NCBI RefSeq assembly: GCF_004365175.1
Contig: NZ_SOCE01000001.1
Location: 1,413,154 to 1,477,153 of the forward strand
Origin: Kribbella voronezhensis
GTDB lineage: Bacteria > Actinomycetota > Actinomycetes > Propionibacteriales > Kribbellaceae
DNA: 64,000 nt
Reading direction: 5' to 3'
A program made the position numbers and the translations under genes. The notes under the pieces were generated by a model. The model saw only the letters and a program-made list of their open reading frames with translations. It made no database searches and was not told the origin of the DNA. Positions 10,697 through 17,739 of the stretch are shown piece by piece (within the stretch, counting starts at the first letter, position 1; every line of letters begins with the position of its first letter).

Positions 10697-10944
10697 CCGG
10701 CCGAGACCGCCAACTCCCGCCCGACTACCCCCACACAGAGCCCCGCCAACTCACCCACCTCAAACCCAGCTCCGACACCCGCCTCCCCTCACCCCACCTC
10801 CCCTCACCCGCCCCGCCTCACCCTCCTCCCCTCACCCGCCTCTCGCCTCTCGCCTGGCTGCTGGGCCGCACGTGCTGGCATCCACATTTTGTTGCCTTCG
10901 GCCCTTACACCACCCAGCTCCATCATCGTCGATGACGACGTAGC

Positions 10945-10992
10945 TGTGGATAACCAGACTGCGTTTGACGCTCCCGAAATCCCTTATCCACA
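10945..10992. promoter_or_regulatory. Inverted pair of TTATCCACA (DnaA-box-like) sites
   Basis: TGTGGATAA at 10945-10953 and TTATCCACA at 10984-10992 are exact reverse complements, 30 bases apart, and each equals the classical DnaA box. The pair lies 52 bases upstream of the DUF222/HNH gene. It may be a DnaA site, an operator read by another protein, or an element belonging to that gene family; there is no dnaA, dnaN or AT-rich unwinding region here, so it is not the chromosomal origin. Confidence 0.6.
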
Positions 10993-11043
10993 AGGCTTTT
11001 TCGCGATCAGAAACTGTCGGCGGGATCGTCTAGAGTTTGAGGC

Positions 11044-12873
11044 ATGGAGCTCGAAGGGCTGCGGCCGGCGTACCTGATGAGTGGCGAAGAAGCACTCGCC
11101 ACTCTCGACGCCCTGCACGCCCAGATCGCACTTCTCGAGACCTACAGCCTCGAAGTGATGTCCCGCCTCGACGACACCGGCTACGCCAAGGAGATCGGCG
11201 CCCACGACACCGCCCGCCTACTCGCAACCAGGCACCGCAAGAACCTCGGCGGCGTACGACGCGACCTGGCTCTCGCACTCGCCCTCCCCAAGTACGCAGC
11301 CGTCTCAGCAGCCCTCCCCGACCCACATGCCGTCGCCGGTCCGGACCCAACCATCCAATACGCCGAGGCAGACCCGGATGCCAACCCGACCAACGCGCCC
11401 CTCAACGCGCCAACCGAGTCCGCCGATGCGGACGACACCACCCCCGACGCCCACGCACAACGTCTACTGCCCGTGATCCTGCACAAAGATCAGGCCCAGT
11501 CGATCGTCGCAGGCCTCGAGGCAATCCCGCCGGCAGCGATGGTCCCGGTCGAGGACATCCGCATCGCCGAGGAGCAGATGGTGGAGGCAGCGCGACACCT
11601 CACACCGCGCGAGCTGACCCTGCTGGCGAAGCAGGCACGAAACCTCCTCGACACCGACGGCCCCGAACCAGCCGAAGACGCCGCGGCACGGCGAGAAGCT
11701 TTCTGGCTGAAGAACGCCGACCAGGGCGTAAAGTTCGGCGGCTATCTCTCCAGCGAACGCGCCGCCCTCCTCCGAACCCTCATCGAACCCGCCGCCAAAC
11801 CCCGCAAAACCATCGACGGCGAACCGGACCCACGCTCCAGGGAGAAGCGACAGGCCGACCGCTTCACCGACATCCTCCACCTCGCCGCCGAAACGGCCGA
11901 GCTACCCAGCAACGGCGGAGTAAAGCCACACATCACCGTCACGATGGACCTGTCAGATCTCGTCGCTGCGGGCAAAGACGTCACCGGAGACCTCCTCTTC
12001 GGCGAATCGCTGTCCGCAGGCGCCGTACGCCGATTGGCCTGCGACGCCGAAATCATCCCCATCGTCCTCGACACCGACTCCGCACCCCTCGATGTCGGCC
12101 GAGCGAAACGCCTCATCACCCCCGCAATGCGCAAGGCCCTGAACCTTCGCGACAAGGGCTGCGTAGTCTGCGGCGCCGCCCCCATCTACTGCGACGCCCA
12201 CCACATCATCTCCTGGCTGGACGGCGGCCCCACCTCAATCGACAACCTCGCCCTCTTCTGCCGAGCCCACCACACCGACGTAGACAAAGGCCACTACACA
12301 GTCACCATCACCAACGGCACAGTCCACCTAACCCGCCCCACCTGGGCAGACCCACCCCCACCACCCCACCCACCAACCGCCAATCCGCTCCCCCCGCTCA
12401 CCCACCCCCTCCACCCCCGCACGTCCACCCCCAACCCCCGCACGCCCACCACCCCACCGTCACCCGAGCCACCCCACCAAGAAGTTGCCCCCGGCAACCC
12501 CCTTCACCCACACCGCACGTTCCCACTCGCCGCGGACCCACCACCCCTCACCGCCAACTCCACCTTCGACCCCTGGTCCGAGCAACCACAGGACACCAGT
12601 TCCGACGATCCCTCACCCCTCGCCACGAACTCCGCGCGCCACCAACCTGCGGTCCCGGCAACCAGGTCCGACGGTCGGCCCTTCGACGCCGCCAATGCCT
12701 TCGACCCCTGGGCCGAACAACCACAGGACACCAGGTCCGACGCTCCCCGACCCCTCGCCACCAACTCCGACCCCCATGAACCTGCGGTTCTGGGCAACCG
12801 GTCCGGCAGTCGGCCCTTCGACGCCGATCCCGCCCTCGACCCATGGGGCACAGACGTCCTCGATACGGGGTAA
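11044..12873 (+). CDS. DUF222 / HNH endonuclease family protein
   Basis: A 609-residue protein of the DUF222-plus-HNH type (the mycobacterial 13E12 family), which is often present in many copies in actinomycete genomes. The helical DUF222 region covers roughly residues 1-330 and contains GAHDTARLLATRHRK near 58. The HNH nuclease motif follows near 365-410: CVVCGAAPIYCDAHHIISW, then DNLALFCRAHH, with the metal-binding Cys and His pairs intact. From about 435 the chain is Pro/Thr-rich and ends in tandem 45-residue repeats carrying FDPW. The biological role of the family is unsettled. It sits inside the lipopeptide cluster on the opposite strand and looks like an insertion. Confidence 0.9.
   Translation: MELEGLRPAYLMSGEEALATLDALHAQIALLETYSLEVMSRLDDTGYAKEIGAHDTARLLATRHRKNLGGVRRDLALALALPKYAAVSAALPDPHAVAGPDPTIQYAEADPDANPTNAPLNAPTESADADDTTPDAHAQRLLPVILHKDQAQSIVAGLEAIPPAAMVPVEDIRIAEEQMVEAARHLTPRELTLLAKQARNLLDTDGPEPAEDAAARREAFWLKNADQGVKFGGYLSSERAALLRTLIEPAAKPRKTIDGEPDPRSREKRQADRFTDILHLAAETAELPSNGGVKPHITVTMDLSDLVAAGKDVTGDLLFGESLSAGAVRRLACDAEIIPIVLDTDSAPLDVGRAKRLITPAMRKALNLRDKGCVVCGAAPIYCDAHHIISWLDGGPTSIDNLALFCRAHHTDVDKGHYTVTITNGTVHLTRPTWADPPPPPHPPTANPLPPLTHPLHPRTSTPNPRTPTTPPSPEPPHQEVAPGNPLHPHRTFPLAADPPPLTANSTFDPWSEQPQDTSSDDPSPLATNSARHQPAVPATRSDGRPFDAANAFDPWAEQPQDTRSDAPRPLATNSDPHEPAVLGNRSGSRPFDADPALDPWGTDVLDTG
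12565..12849 (+). repeat. 135-bp tandem repeats at the 3' end of the DUF222 gene
   Basis: The codons for (F/L)DPW recur at 12565, 12700 and 12835, exactly 135 bases apart. Each 45-residue unit reads roughly FDPWxEQPQDT, then PLATNS, then P-A-V, then RS-G-RP and FDA. The third unit is cut after LDPWGTDVLDTG by the stop codon. Confidence 0.9.
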
Positions 12874-13150
12874 CCCGGACCCGCCGACAGAACCGGCCTC
12901 CTTTCACCGACTCCGCGGCGTGGACGCCACCGCCCCATACCGCCCCGTCCGTGCGACTCCAACCGCAGTGCTCGACACCAGGGCCCGGTAGTCGGAAGCG
13001 ACTGACGCCGGTACTGCGTATGCGGCGCGCCTCACGTCGGCTCCCCCCGCCTGCAGACCGCGGTCTCAACATCACACAACCGGCCACCCCACCACCTCGC
13101 CGTCGATGCCGACCTCGATCCCTGGGTACAGACATGCTGACGCCGCGTTG
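12874..13150 (+). pseudogene. Eroded continuation of the DUF222 C-terminal repeat array
   Basis: After the stop codon the DNA still resembles the repeat unit. Positions about 12960-13005 align with the AACC-GC-GT-CT...AGTCGG part of unit 2, and 13102-13140 encode VDADLDPW followed by VQTC and a stop, close to FDADPALDPWGTDVLDTG. The LDPW codons at 13114 lie 279 bases from the previous copy, about two repeat lengths plus 9 bases. Frameshifts and stops separate the pieces, so this is decayed coding sequence rather than a gene. Confidence 0.55.
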
Positions 13151-13385
13151 ACCTTCGCTCCCTGAGGGCCGCCCTCGGCCAGCCGCAACTCCGGCTCCGG
13201 CTCCAGTAGAGGCAGTACGCCGTACGTCGAGCGCCCGCTCACCGATTCGAGCGTGTCGACGGCGCTGCACCACGAAGCTGACGACCCATCTCGCGATGCC
13301 CAAGCGGAGCGGCGAACAACTGCTCCGCGTAGTACGGGTTTGATTCCCTGGGGTCAAGAGGCGCACCACGAGGGCCGGAAATCCA
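13151..13385. other. Intergenic stretch with nothing recognised
   Basis: This stretch holds short open readings only. No ribosome site, hairpin or protein similarity was recognised. It lies between the eroded repeat array and the broken minus-strand gene pair. Confidence 0.5.
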
Positions 13386-13616
13386 TCAGTCCTCGACGGC
13401 AGACCCCACATCGAGTCGTGGCGGACCGAGATACCCGAGACCGGGTAGGGCTTCACCATGATCGAGTCGGTGGAGTGTGGGGACAAACGCTTCATCAATC
13501 GTCACGTCCACCCGGTGACTCCGTGACCTGACAAGCCGGTGCGCCGAACGAGCGCGCTCCGACCAAGGCGGCGGAGGCGGGAGGCGGGGAGGTCGATGTT
13601 CGTGCTCACCGCTCAT
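13386..13616 (-). CDS. Small hypothetical protein in a possibly broken gene pair
   Basis: A 76-codon reading starting at ATG 13616 (MSGEHEHRPPRLPPPPPWSE) and ending in RLDVGSAVED. The middle, RVDVTIDEAFVPTLHRLDHGEALPGLGYL, looks like ordinary protein, whereas the first 35 residues are proline/arginine-rich. Its start overlaps the stop of the upstream reading by ATGA, the spacing used by real coupled genes in this window. No family is recognised. It could be a true small gene or part of a decayed locus. Confidence 0.35.
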   Translation of the reverse strand: MSGEHEHRPPRLPPPPPWSERARSAHRLVRSRSHRVDVTIDEAFVPTLHRLDHGEALPGLGYLGPPRLDVGSAVED

Positions 13617-13801
13617 TCGGCCCCGGCTTTCTCTGCGAGCTGGCTGTGTGAGGCCGTCAACTGCGGCAGATAGGCCGCCGGCGTGCTCCAGCCGTGGGCG
13701 ATGGCTTCCGGACGGTGCTGGTCGAGATCCTGCCGGATCGTCGTCGTTGGATCGTGGCGGTAGAGCTGCGCGCGGTCGGGGCGTCGAACGAAGTGTGTGC
13801 C
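13613..13801 (-). pseudogene. Start-less 62-codon fragment upstream of the small hypothetical gene
   Basis: A minus-strand reading with protein-like composition (LYRHDPTTTIRQDLDQ, then AIAHGWSTPAAYLPQLTAS, ending EKAGAE) that begins directly after an in-frame TGA at 13802-13804 and has no ATG, GTG or TTG near its beginning. It ends in an ATGA overlap with the next gene. The natural explanation is a gene that lost its 5' part by frameshift or deletion. The family is not recognised. Confidence 0.35.
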
Positions 13802-13946
13802 TCATCCAAATCTTCTGTCGGATGGGGAGCGTAGGGTGCCCGATTGTGGAAGACTTCGACGCTTGGCGCCGGACGGCTGCGCATCTTGACTTCCGCGCCT
13901 CAGCTGGGAATAGCCGCGTTCCCTGCCCGGTCTTCAGGAGCCGACC

Positions 13947-15188
13947 ATGGACGACGAGATTCAGCTGATCAGTGACGGCGATGGGCTGGCGGTCATCGGG
14001 GATCCGGCTGCTGTCGAACGCTTCCTGGTCTCAGAGGGACTGCCGTCGAAGGACCTCGGTCTGCAGCGGCTCGGATCGGTTCTCAGCACTGGGGCTGCGG
14101 CTGCACAGGCCGGCTCCGAGATCGCTGCCAACTCAGGTCGCTGGGTGAAGCTGACCAAGGAGTCCGCCGAGGCTGTCAACAAGTTCGGCTTGATGAAGGG
14201 TTCGAGCCCGGGCGTCAGCCGTGCTGTGTTGACGGATCACGGCAAGATCAAAGGAATCGTCCAGTTCACGAAGGGGTCGGCTCTGTCCAACCCGGCGCTT
14301 TTGGCTGGTGCTGCCGGGATCATGGCGCAGCTTGCGATGCAGCAGGCGATGGACGAGATCACCGACTATCTCGCCACGATCGACGAGAAGGTGGACGACG
14401 TGCTCCGCGCGCAGAAGGACGCGGTGTTCGCGGACATGATCGGCGTGGACTTCGTGATCGAGGAGGCCCTGACCATCCGGGAGCAGGTGGGGCGGGTTTC
14501 CGAGGTCACGTGGTCGAAGGTGCAGGGCACGACGATGGCGATCGCGAAGACTCAGGCGTACGTGTTGCGTCAACTCGACGCGCTCGCGGAGAAGATGGAG
14601 CGCGACACCAAGATCGGTGACCTCGCCAGGACGGCGAAGGAAGCGCAGGCCAAGGTTCAGGAATGGCTCGCCGTTCTGGCTCGCTGCTTCCAACTGCAGG
14701 ATGCGTTGGCCGTCCTGGAGCTGGACCGGGTGCTGGATGCGTCTCCGGAGGAGTTGGACCGGCATCGCCTCGGGCTCCGGGCTGCTCGTACCAACCGGTT
14801 GGAACTCATATCGCGGAGCACCGAGCGCCTGATGGCGCGTATGGACGCGGCCGCCGGGACGGCCAACACGCAGGTGCTGCTGCACCCGACCAGTTCCCGG
14901 GAGGTGGTGGTTTCGAGCAACAAGGTCGCTGACGCCGTCGTTGATTTCCACGGCAGGCTCGGGATCGAGCGCGGCCGGCAGTCGTTGGAGGCGCGACGAT
15001 GGGCGGAGGCGGCTACAGAGGTGCGGGACAAAGCGCTCGAGACAGGGGCAGACGGCGTCGACGCCGCCAAACGTCTCGGCAACGAGACCTTCGACCGGGC
15101 CAAATCGGTGACTGGCAAGTTCTCCAGCCGGATCACCGAGCGTGCGTTCCGCCGGCCGAAGGACGAGAAACGCGACGACGAGGACTGA
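13947..15188 (+). CDS. Hypothetical helical protein, 413 residues
   Basis: A protein of unknown function. ATG at 13947 follows AGGAG by 7 bases. It looks largely alpha-helical: an Ala-rich stretch near 45-65, one hydrophobic segment near 112-135 (NPALLAGAAGIMAQLAMQQAM) that could touch a membrane, and a long heptad-like region near 135-290 with EKVDDVL, LRQLDALAEKMERD and TAKEAQAKVQEWLAVL. The C-terminus is highly charged (RRPKDEKRDDED). There is no signal peptide, so it is presumably cytoplasmic or membrane-associated. It stands alone between convergent and divergent neighbours and shows no link to the lipopeptide pathway. Confidence 0.8.
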   Translation: MDDEIQLISDGDGLAVIGDPAAVERFLVSEGLPSKDLGLQRLGSVLSTGAAAAQAGSEIAANSGRWVKLTKESAEAVNKFGLMKGSSPGVSRAVLTDHGKIKGIVQFTKGSALSNPALLAGAAGIMAQLAMQQAMDEITDYLATIDEKVDDVLRAQKDAVFADMIGVDFVIEEALTIREQVGRVSEVTWSKVQGTTMAIAKTQAYVLRQLDALAEKMERDTKIGDLARTAKEAQAKVQEWLAVLARCFQLQDALAVLELDRVLDASPEELDRHRLGLRAARTNRLELISRSTERLMARMDAAAGTANTQVLLHPTSSREVVVSSNKVADAVVDFHGRLGIERGRQSLEARRWAEAATEVRDKALETGADGVDAAKRLGNETFDRAKSVTGKFSSRITERAFRRPKDEKRDDED

Positions 15189-15272
15189 CCAGGCGACGGC
15201 CGGACAACGTTCATGGTGATCGCCGTTGGTGGGCTCGGCGATGCGGTCCTGGTCGGTAGGGGGCAGCTTTCG

Positions 15273-16799
15273 CTACAGCTCTGACATCGATAGTTCTTTC
15301 TCGGTGGGGGCTGGGGTGGGGTGGTGGCGGTGGGCGGTGATTGCTGCGGTCAGGGCTAGTGCGGCCATGACTACTGCGGATGTCAGGACTGTGGGGGTTG
15401 TGCCGAGGGTGCCTAGGAGGAGGCCGGCGGTTAGGGGGCCTAGGGAGTTGGCGCCTGAGGTGACCAGGGAGCTGACGCTGCCGGCTCGGCCTTGCATTTC
15501 TTCGGGGGTGATCTGGACCTGGTAGACGCCGCCTACGACGTTCATCAGGCCGCCGGCCCAGCTCATTGCGGCGAAGAGGGCACCCAGGATGAGGGGGCTG
15601 CTGGTGAAGGCGATGGTGGGGATCATCAGGAAGCGGAGGAGCAGGGTGCCGACGAAGAGGGTGCTCAGGCTCAGGCGGGACATGAACCATGAAGCGCACA
15701 AGGCGCCCAGTAGGCCGCCGATGCCGCTGGCTACTCCGATGATGCCGATCGTCGCCACGGATCGGCCGCTCTCGCGGATGATGAGGACCATCGAGAGGCT
15801 GAGGACCTGGGTGATGATGTTGGTGCACGAGATCAGTACCAGGGCGCTGCGGAGGAGCTTCTGGCCGTGCATCCAGCGCAGTCCCTCGGCGAGTTCCTTG
15901 GGGACGCTCCGGCGCGCGGTACGGCGTTCCTTCTGGAAAGGGGTGCGGATGGCGAGCAACGTGAGCAGTGAAAACAGATGCCCGAGCACCGTGACGATGA
16001 ATGGCATCCACGAGGCGAGCGAGAGCAGCCCGGTCGAGATCGGCTGGCCCAGAAGACCGGCGCCCTTGCTGCGCGCCTCGTTCTGGGAAAGGGCTGTCGG
16101 CAACTGTTGAGGGTGCACAACAGCTCGTACTGCGGCGCGCTCGCTCAGCTGGTAGCCGATGGCCGCGCTGCCCTCCAGGAAGGCAGCGATCAACAGATGC
16201 GGCAGTGACAGTCCACCCATGAACAACGCGGCGAGCACACTGCCGATCGCGACGATGCCGATGACATCGCACGCGATCATCACCTTCTTGCGGTCCAGCC
16301 GGTCAACCACCACCCCGGCCGGCAATTGGATCACCAGTTGCGGCAACAGCGCGGCGAACCCGACCAACCCGGCCCGCTCCGGCGATCCCCCGTCGAAGAC
16401 GACCAGCAGCGGCCAGGCGATCGAGCTGACCCGCATCCCCAGGATCGAGAACGCCGCGCCGGACCAGAGCAACCCGAAATCCTTGTTCTTCCACAAAGCC
16501 AAGGGCTCCCCACCCGCACCGCCTCCGGCAGTGGGGGTAGAGGTGGGAGCGCCGGCCCCACCGGCGGGGGCGGGCGCGGAAGCCAGCGCCGGTTTGGCGG
16601 GGGCGGGCGCGGAAGCCAGCGCCGGTCTGGCGGGCGCGGCCGCGGAAGCCGGCGCCGGTCTGGCGGGCGCGGACGCGGAAGCCGGCGCCGGTTTGGCTGA
16701 GGCGGGCGCGGAAGCCGGCGTCGGTTTGGCTGAGGCGGAGGCCGGCGTCGGTCTGGCTGGGGTGGGGGGCGGGGGTTGTTGGGCGGGTCGGGTGCTCAT
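15273..16799 (-). CDS. MFS exporter with repetitive Ala/Pro-rich N-terminal tail
   Basis: A 508-residue major-facilitator protein of the EntS-like multidrug/siderophore-exporter type, with about 12 predicted membrane segments and the loop GVVVDRLDRKKVMI after segment 2 and GQPISTGLLSLASW after segment 4. As the last gene of the NRPS operon it is the obvious candidate exporter for the product. The start, ATG 16799, overlaps the stop of the carbamoyltransferase gene by ATGA. The first 90 residues are unusual: they consist of an imperfect 11-residue Ala/Pro/Ser/Lys repeat and precede the first membrane segment (FGLLWSGAAFSILG), so they should lie in the cytoplasm. Confidence 0.92.
   Translation of the reverse strand: MSTRPAQQPPPPTPARPTPASASAKPTPASAPASAKPAPASASAPARPAPASAAAPARPALASAPAPAKPALASAPAPAGGAGAPTSTPTAGGGAGGEPLALWKNKDFGLLWSGAAFSILGMRVSSIAWPLLVVFDGGSPERAGLVGFAALLPQLVIQLPAGVVVDRLDRKKVMIACDVIGIVAIGSVLAALFMGGLSLPHLLIAAFLEGSAAIGYQLSERAAVRAVVHPQQLPTALSQNEARSKGAGLLGQPISTGLLSLASWMPFIVTVLGHLFSLLTLLAIRTPFQKERRTARRSVPKELAEGLRWMHGQKLLRSALVLISCTNIITQVLSLSMVLIIRESGRSVATIGIIGVASGIGGLLGALCASWFMSRLSLSTLFVGTLLLRFLMIPTIAFTSSPLILGALFAAMSWAGGLMNVVGGVYQVQITPEEMQGRAGSVSSLVTSGANSLGPLTAGLLLGTLGTTPTVLTSAVVMAALALTAAITAHRHHPTPAPTEKELSMSEL
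16576..16760 (-). repeat. 33-bp minisatellite inside the MFS gene
   Basis: The plus-strand marker GCGGAAGCC recurs at 16576, 16609, 16642, 16675 and 16708, a strict 33-base period; the next copy (GCGGAGGCC) is at 16735, shortened by 6 bases. On the coding strand each unit gives 11 residues of the form PASAPAPAxPA. Units differ by a few bases, so the array is not an obvious assembly artefact, and all length changes are multiples of three. Confidence 0.92.
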
Positions 16800-17728
16800 T
16801 CCATGATCCCGCGGCGGCACCAGTCGAGGACTGCCATCGCGCCGTGCATCTTGTTCTCCGCCTGGTCGAAGGCGATGCTCATCGGGCCGTCGAGGATTTC
16901 GGCGGTGACCTCTTCGCCGCGGTGGGCCGGCAGGTCGTGGAGGAAGATCGCCTGGGGGTTCTGGTCCCACAGGGCGAGGTTGACCTGGAAGGGGGCGAAG
17001 ATGTCGCGCCAGTTCGCGTCGGGCTTGGTGGTGCCGGTGGTCTGCCAGCGCGTGGTGTAGATCGCGTCCAGCTCGTCCGGCAGGTCGTCCATGTCGTGGC
17101 GCTCGATCACCACAGCTCCACACCGCGCAGCGTGAGCAGCAGCCCGGGCGGCGATCTCGGGATCCAGCCCGTAGCCCGGAGGCGTGCGCAGTTCCAGGTG
17201 TACGCCGGCGTAGCGGGTGGCGGCCAGGGCGATCGAAGCAGCCGAGTTGTTGCCCTCCCCGACGTACAGGAGGCGCAGGCCCTCGATCTTGCCGAAGTGG
17301 CGTTGCAGGGTGACCAGGTCGGTGACCGCTTGGGTCGGGTGTTCGGCGGAGCTCATCGCGTTGATCACCGACATCCGATCCTGCGACGCCCAGGCCCGCA
17401 TCTCCACGGGATCACCGGCGGTCCGTGCCACCAGTACGTCGAGCATGCGAGAGAACACCGCACCGGTGTCCTCGCTCGTCTCGCCGGTATTCAGCTGCAG
17501 GTCATCGGGGCCGTAGGCAACGATCTGCGCGCCGAGCCGAAGAGCACCCGCGGAGAAGGCGGTTCGGGTCCGGGTCGAGGTCTTGCGGAAGTAGATCCCC
17601 GCGATCTGCCCGGCCAGCGGCAGGTCCAGCGCAGCCCGGCCGGAGGAGAAGTCGTCGCCGCGGTTCACCACATGGCGCAGTTCGTCGTCGGTCAGGTCGT
17701 CGGTCGAGATCAGGTGTCGGACGGTCAT
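16796..17728 (-). CDS. Ornithine-carbamoyltransferase-like enzyme (predicted carbamoylation of a non-ornithine amine)
   Basis: A 310-residue carbamoyltransferase. The carbamoyl-phosphate loop STRTRT (near residue 51) and HPTQ are intact. The amino-acid-binding HCLP of ornithine carbamoyltransferases is HDLP here (HDLPAHRGEEV), pointing to a different acceptor. Viomycin-type clusters use an OTC homologue to carbamoylate a diaminopropionate-derived side chain. With Dap genes in the same operon, carbamoyl-Dap formation is the best guess (inference). ATG at 17728 is preferred over the adjacent GTG because AAGGAG lies 7 bases upstream, overlapping the end of NRPS-C. The gene overlaps the MFS gene by ATGA. 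A plain arginine-pathway role is unlikely given the position. Confidence 0.85.
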   Translation of the reverse strand: MTVRHLISTDDLTDDELRHVVNRGDDFSSGRAALDLPLAGQIAGIYFRKTSTRTRTAFSAGALRLGAQIVAYGPDDLQLNTGETSEDTGAVFSRMLDVLVARTAGDPVEMRAWASQDRMSVINAMSSAEHPTQAVTDLVTLQRHFGKIEGLRLLYVGEGNNSAASIALAATRYAGVHLELRTPPGYGLDPEIAARAAAHAARCGAVVIERHDMDDLPDELDAIYTTRWQTTGTTKPDANWRDIFAPFQVNLALWDQNPQAIFLHDLPAHRGEEVTAEILDGPMSIAFDQAENKMHGAMAVLDWCRRGIME

Positions 17729-17739
17729 CACAAAGCTCC

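Larger units (their letters stand above)
10587..11043. other. 457-bp intergenic region with pyrimidine-rich tract, tandem repeat and inverted DnaA-type boxes
   Basis: This gap separates the minus-strand kinase-like gene from the plus-strand DUF222 gene. Positions 10612-10860 are almost free of G on the plus strand apart from a few bases, so a leader transcribed leftward would be very G-rich. Apparent ORFs here are Pro/Thr/Ser-only readings and are not genes. The right part, 10900-11043, is of ordinary composition and contains the inverted TTATCCACA pair and presumably the promoter of the DUF222 gene. Confidence 0.7.

Noticed and set aside
10740..10860. A possible CRISPR-like or minisatellite array in the CCCTCACCC-rich stretch
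   Set aside because: The units are irregular in length and sequence and there are no unique spacers; it is low-complexity pyrimidine tract.
10900..11043. A chromosomal replication origin, based on the two DnaA-type boxes
   Set aside because: Only two boxes, no AT-rich region, and no dnaA, dnaN, rpmH or parAB nearby.
12485..12991. Plus-strand Pro/Thr-rich ORF overlapping the DUF222 gene end
   Set aside because: It is another frame of the same repeat-rich DNA and has no independent start signal.
16796..17728. Annotation as the arginine-pathway ornithine carbamoyltransferase argF
   Set aside because: HDLP replaces HCLP and the gene is embedded between an NRPS and its exporter, without other arg genes.
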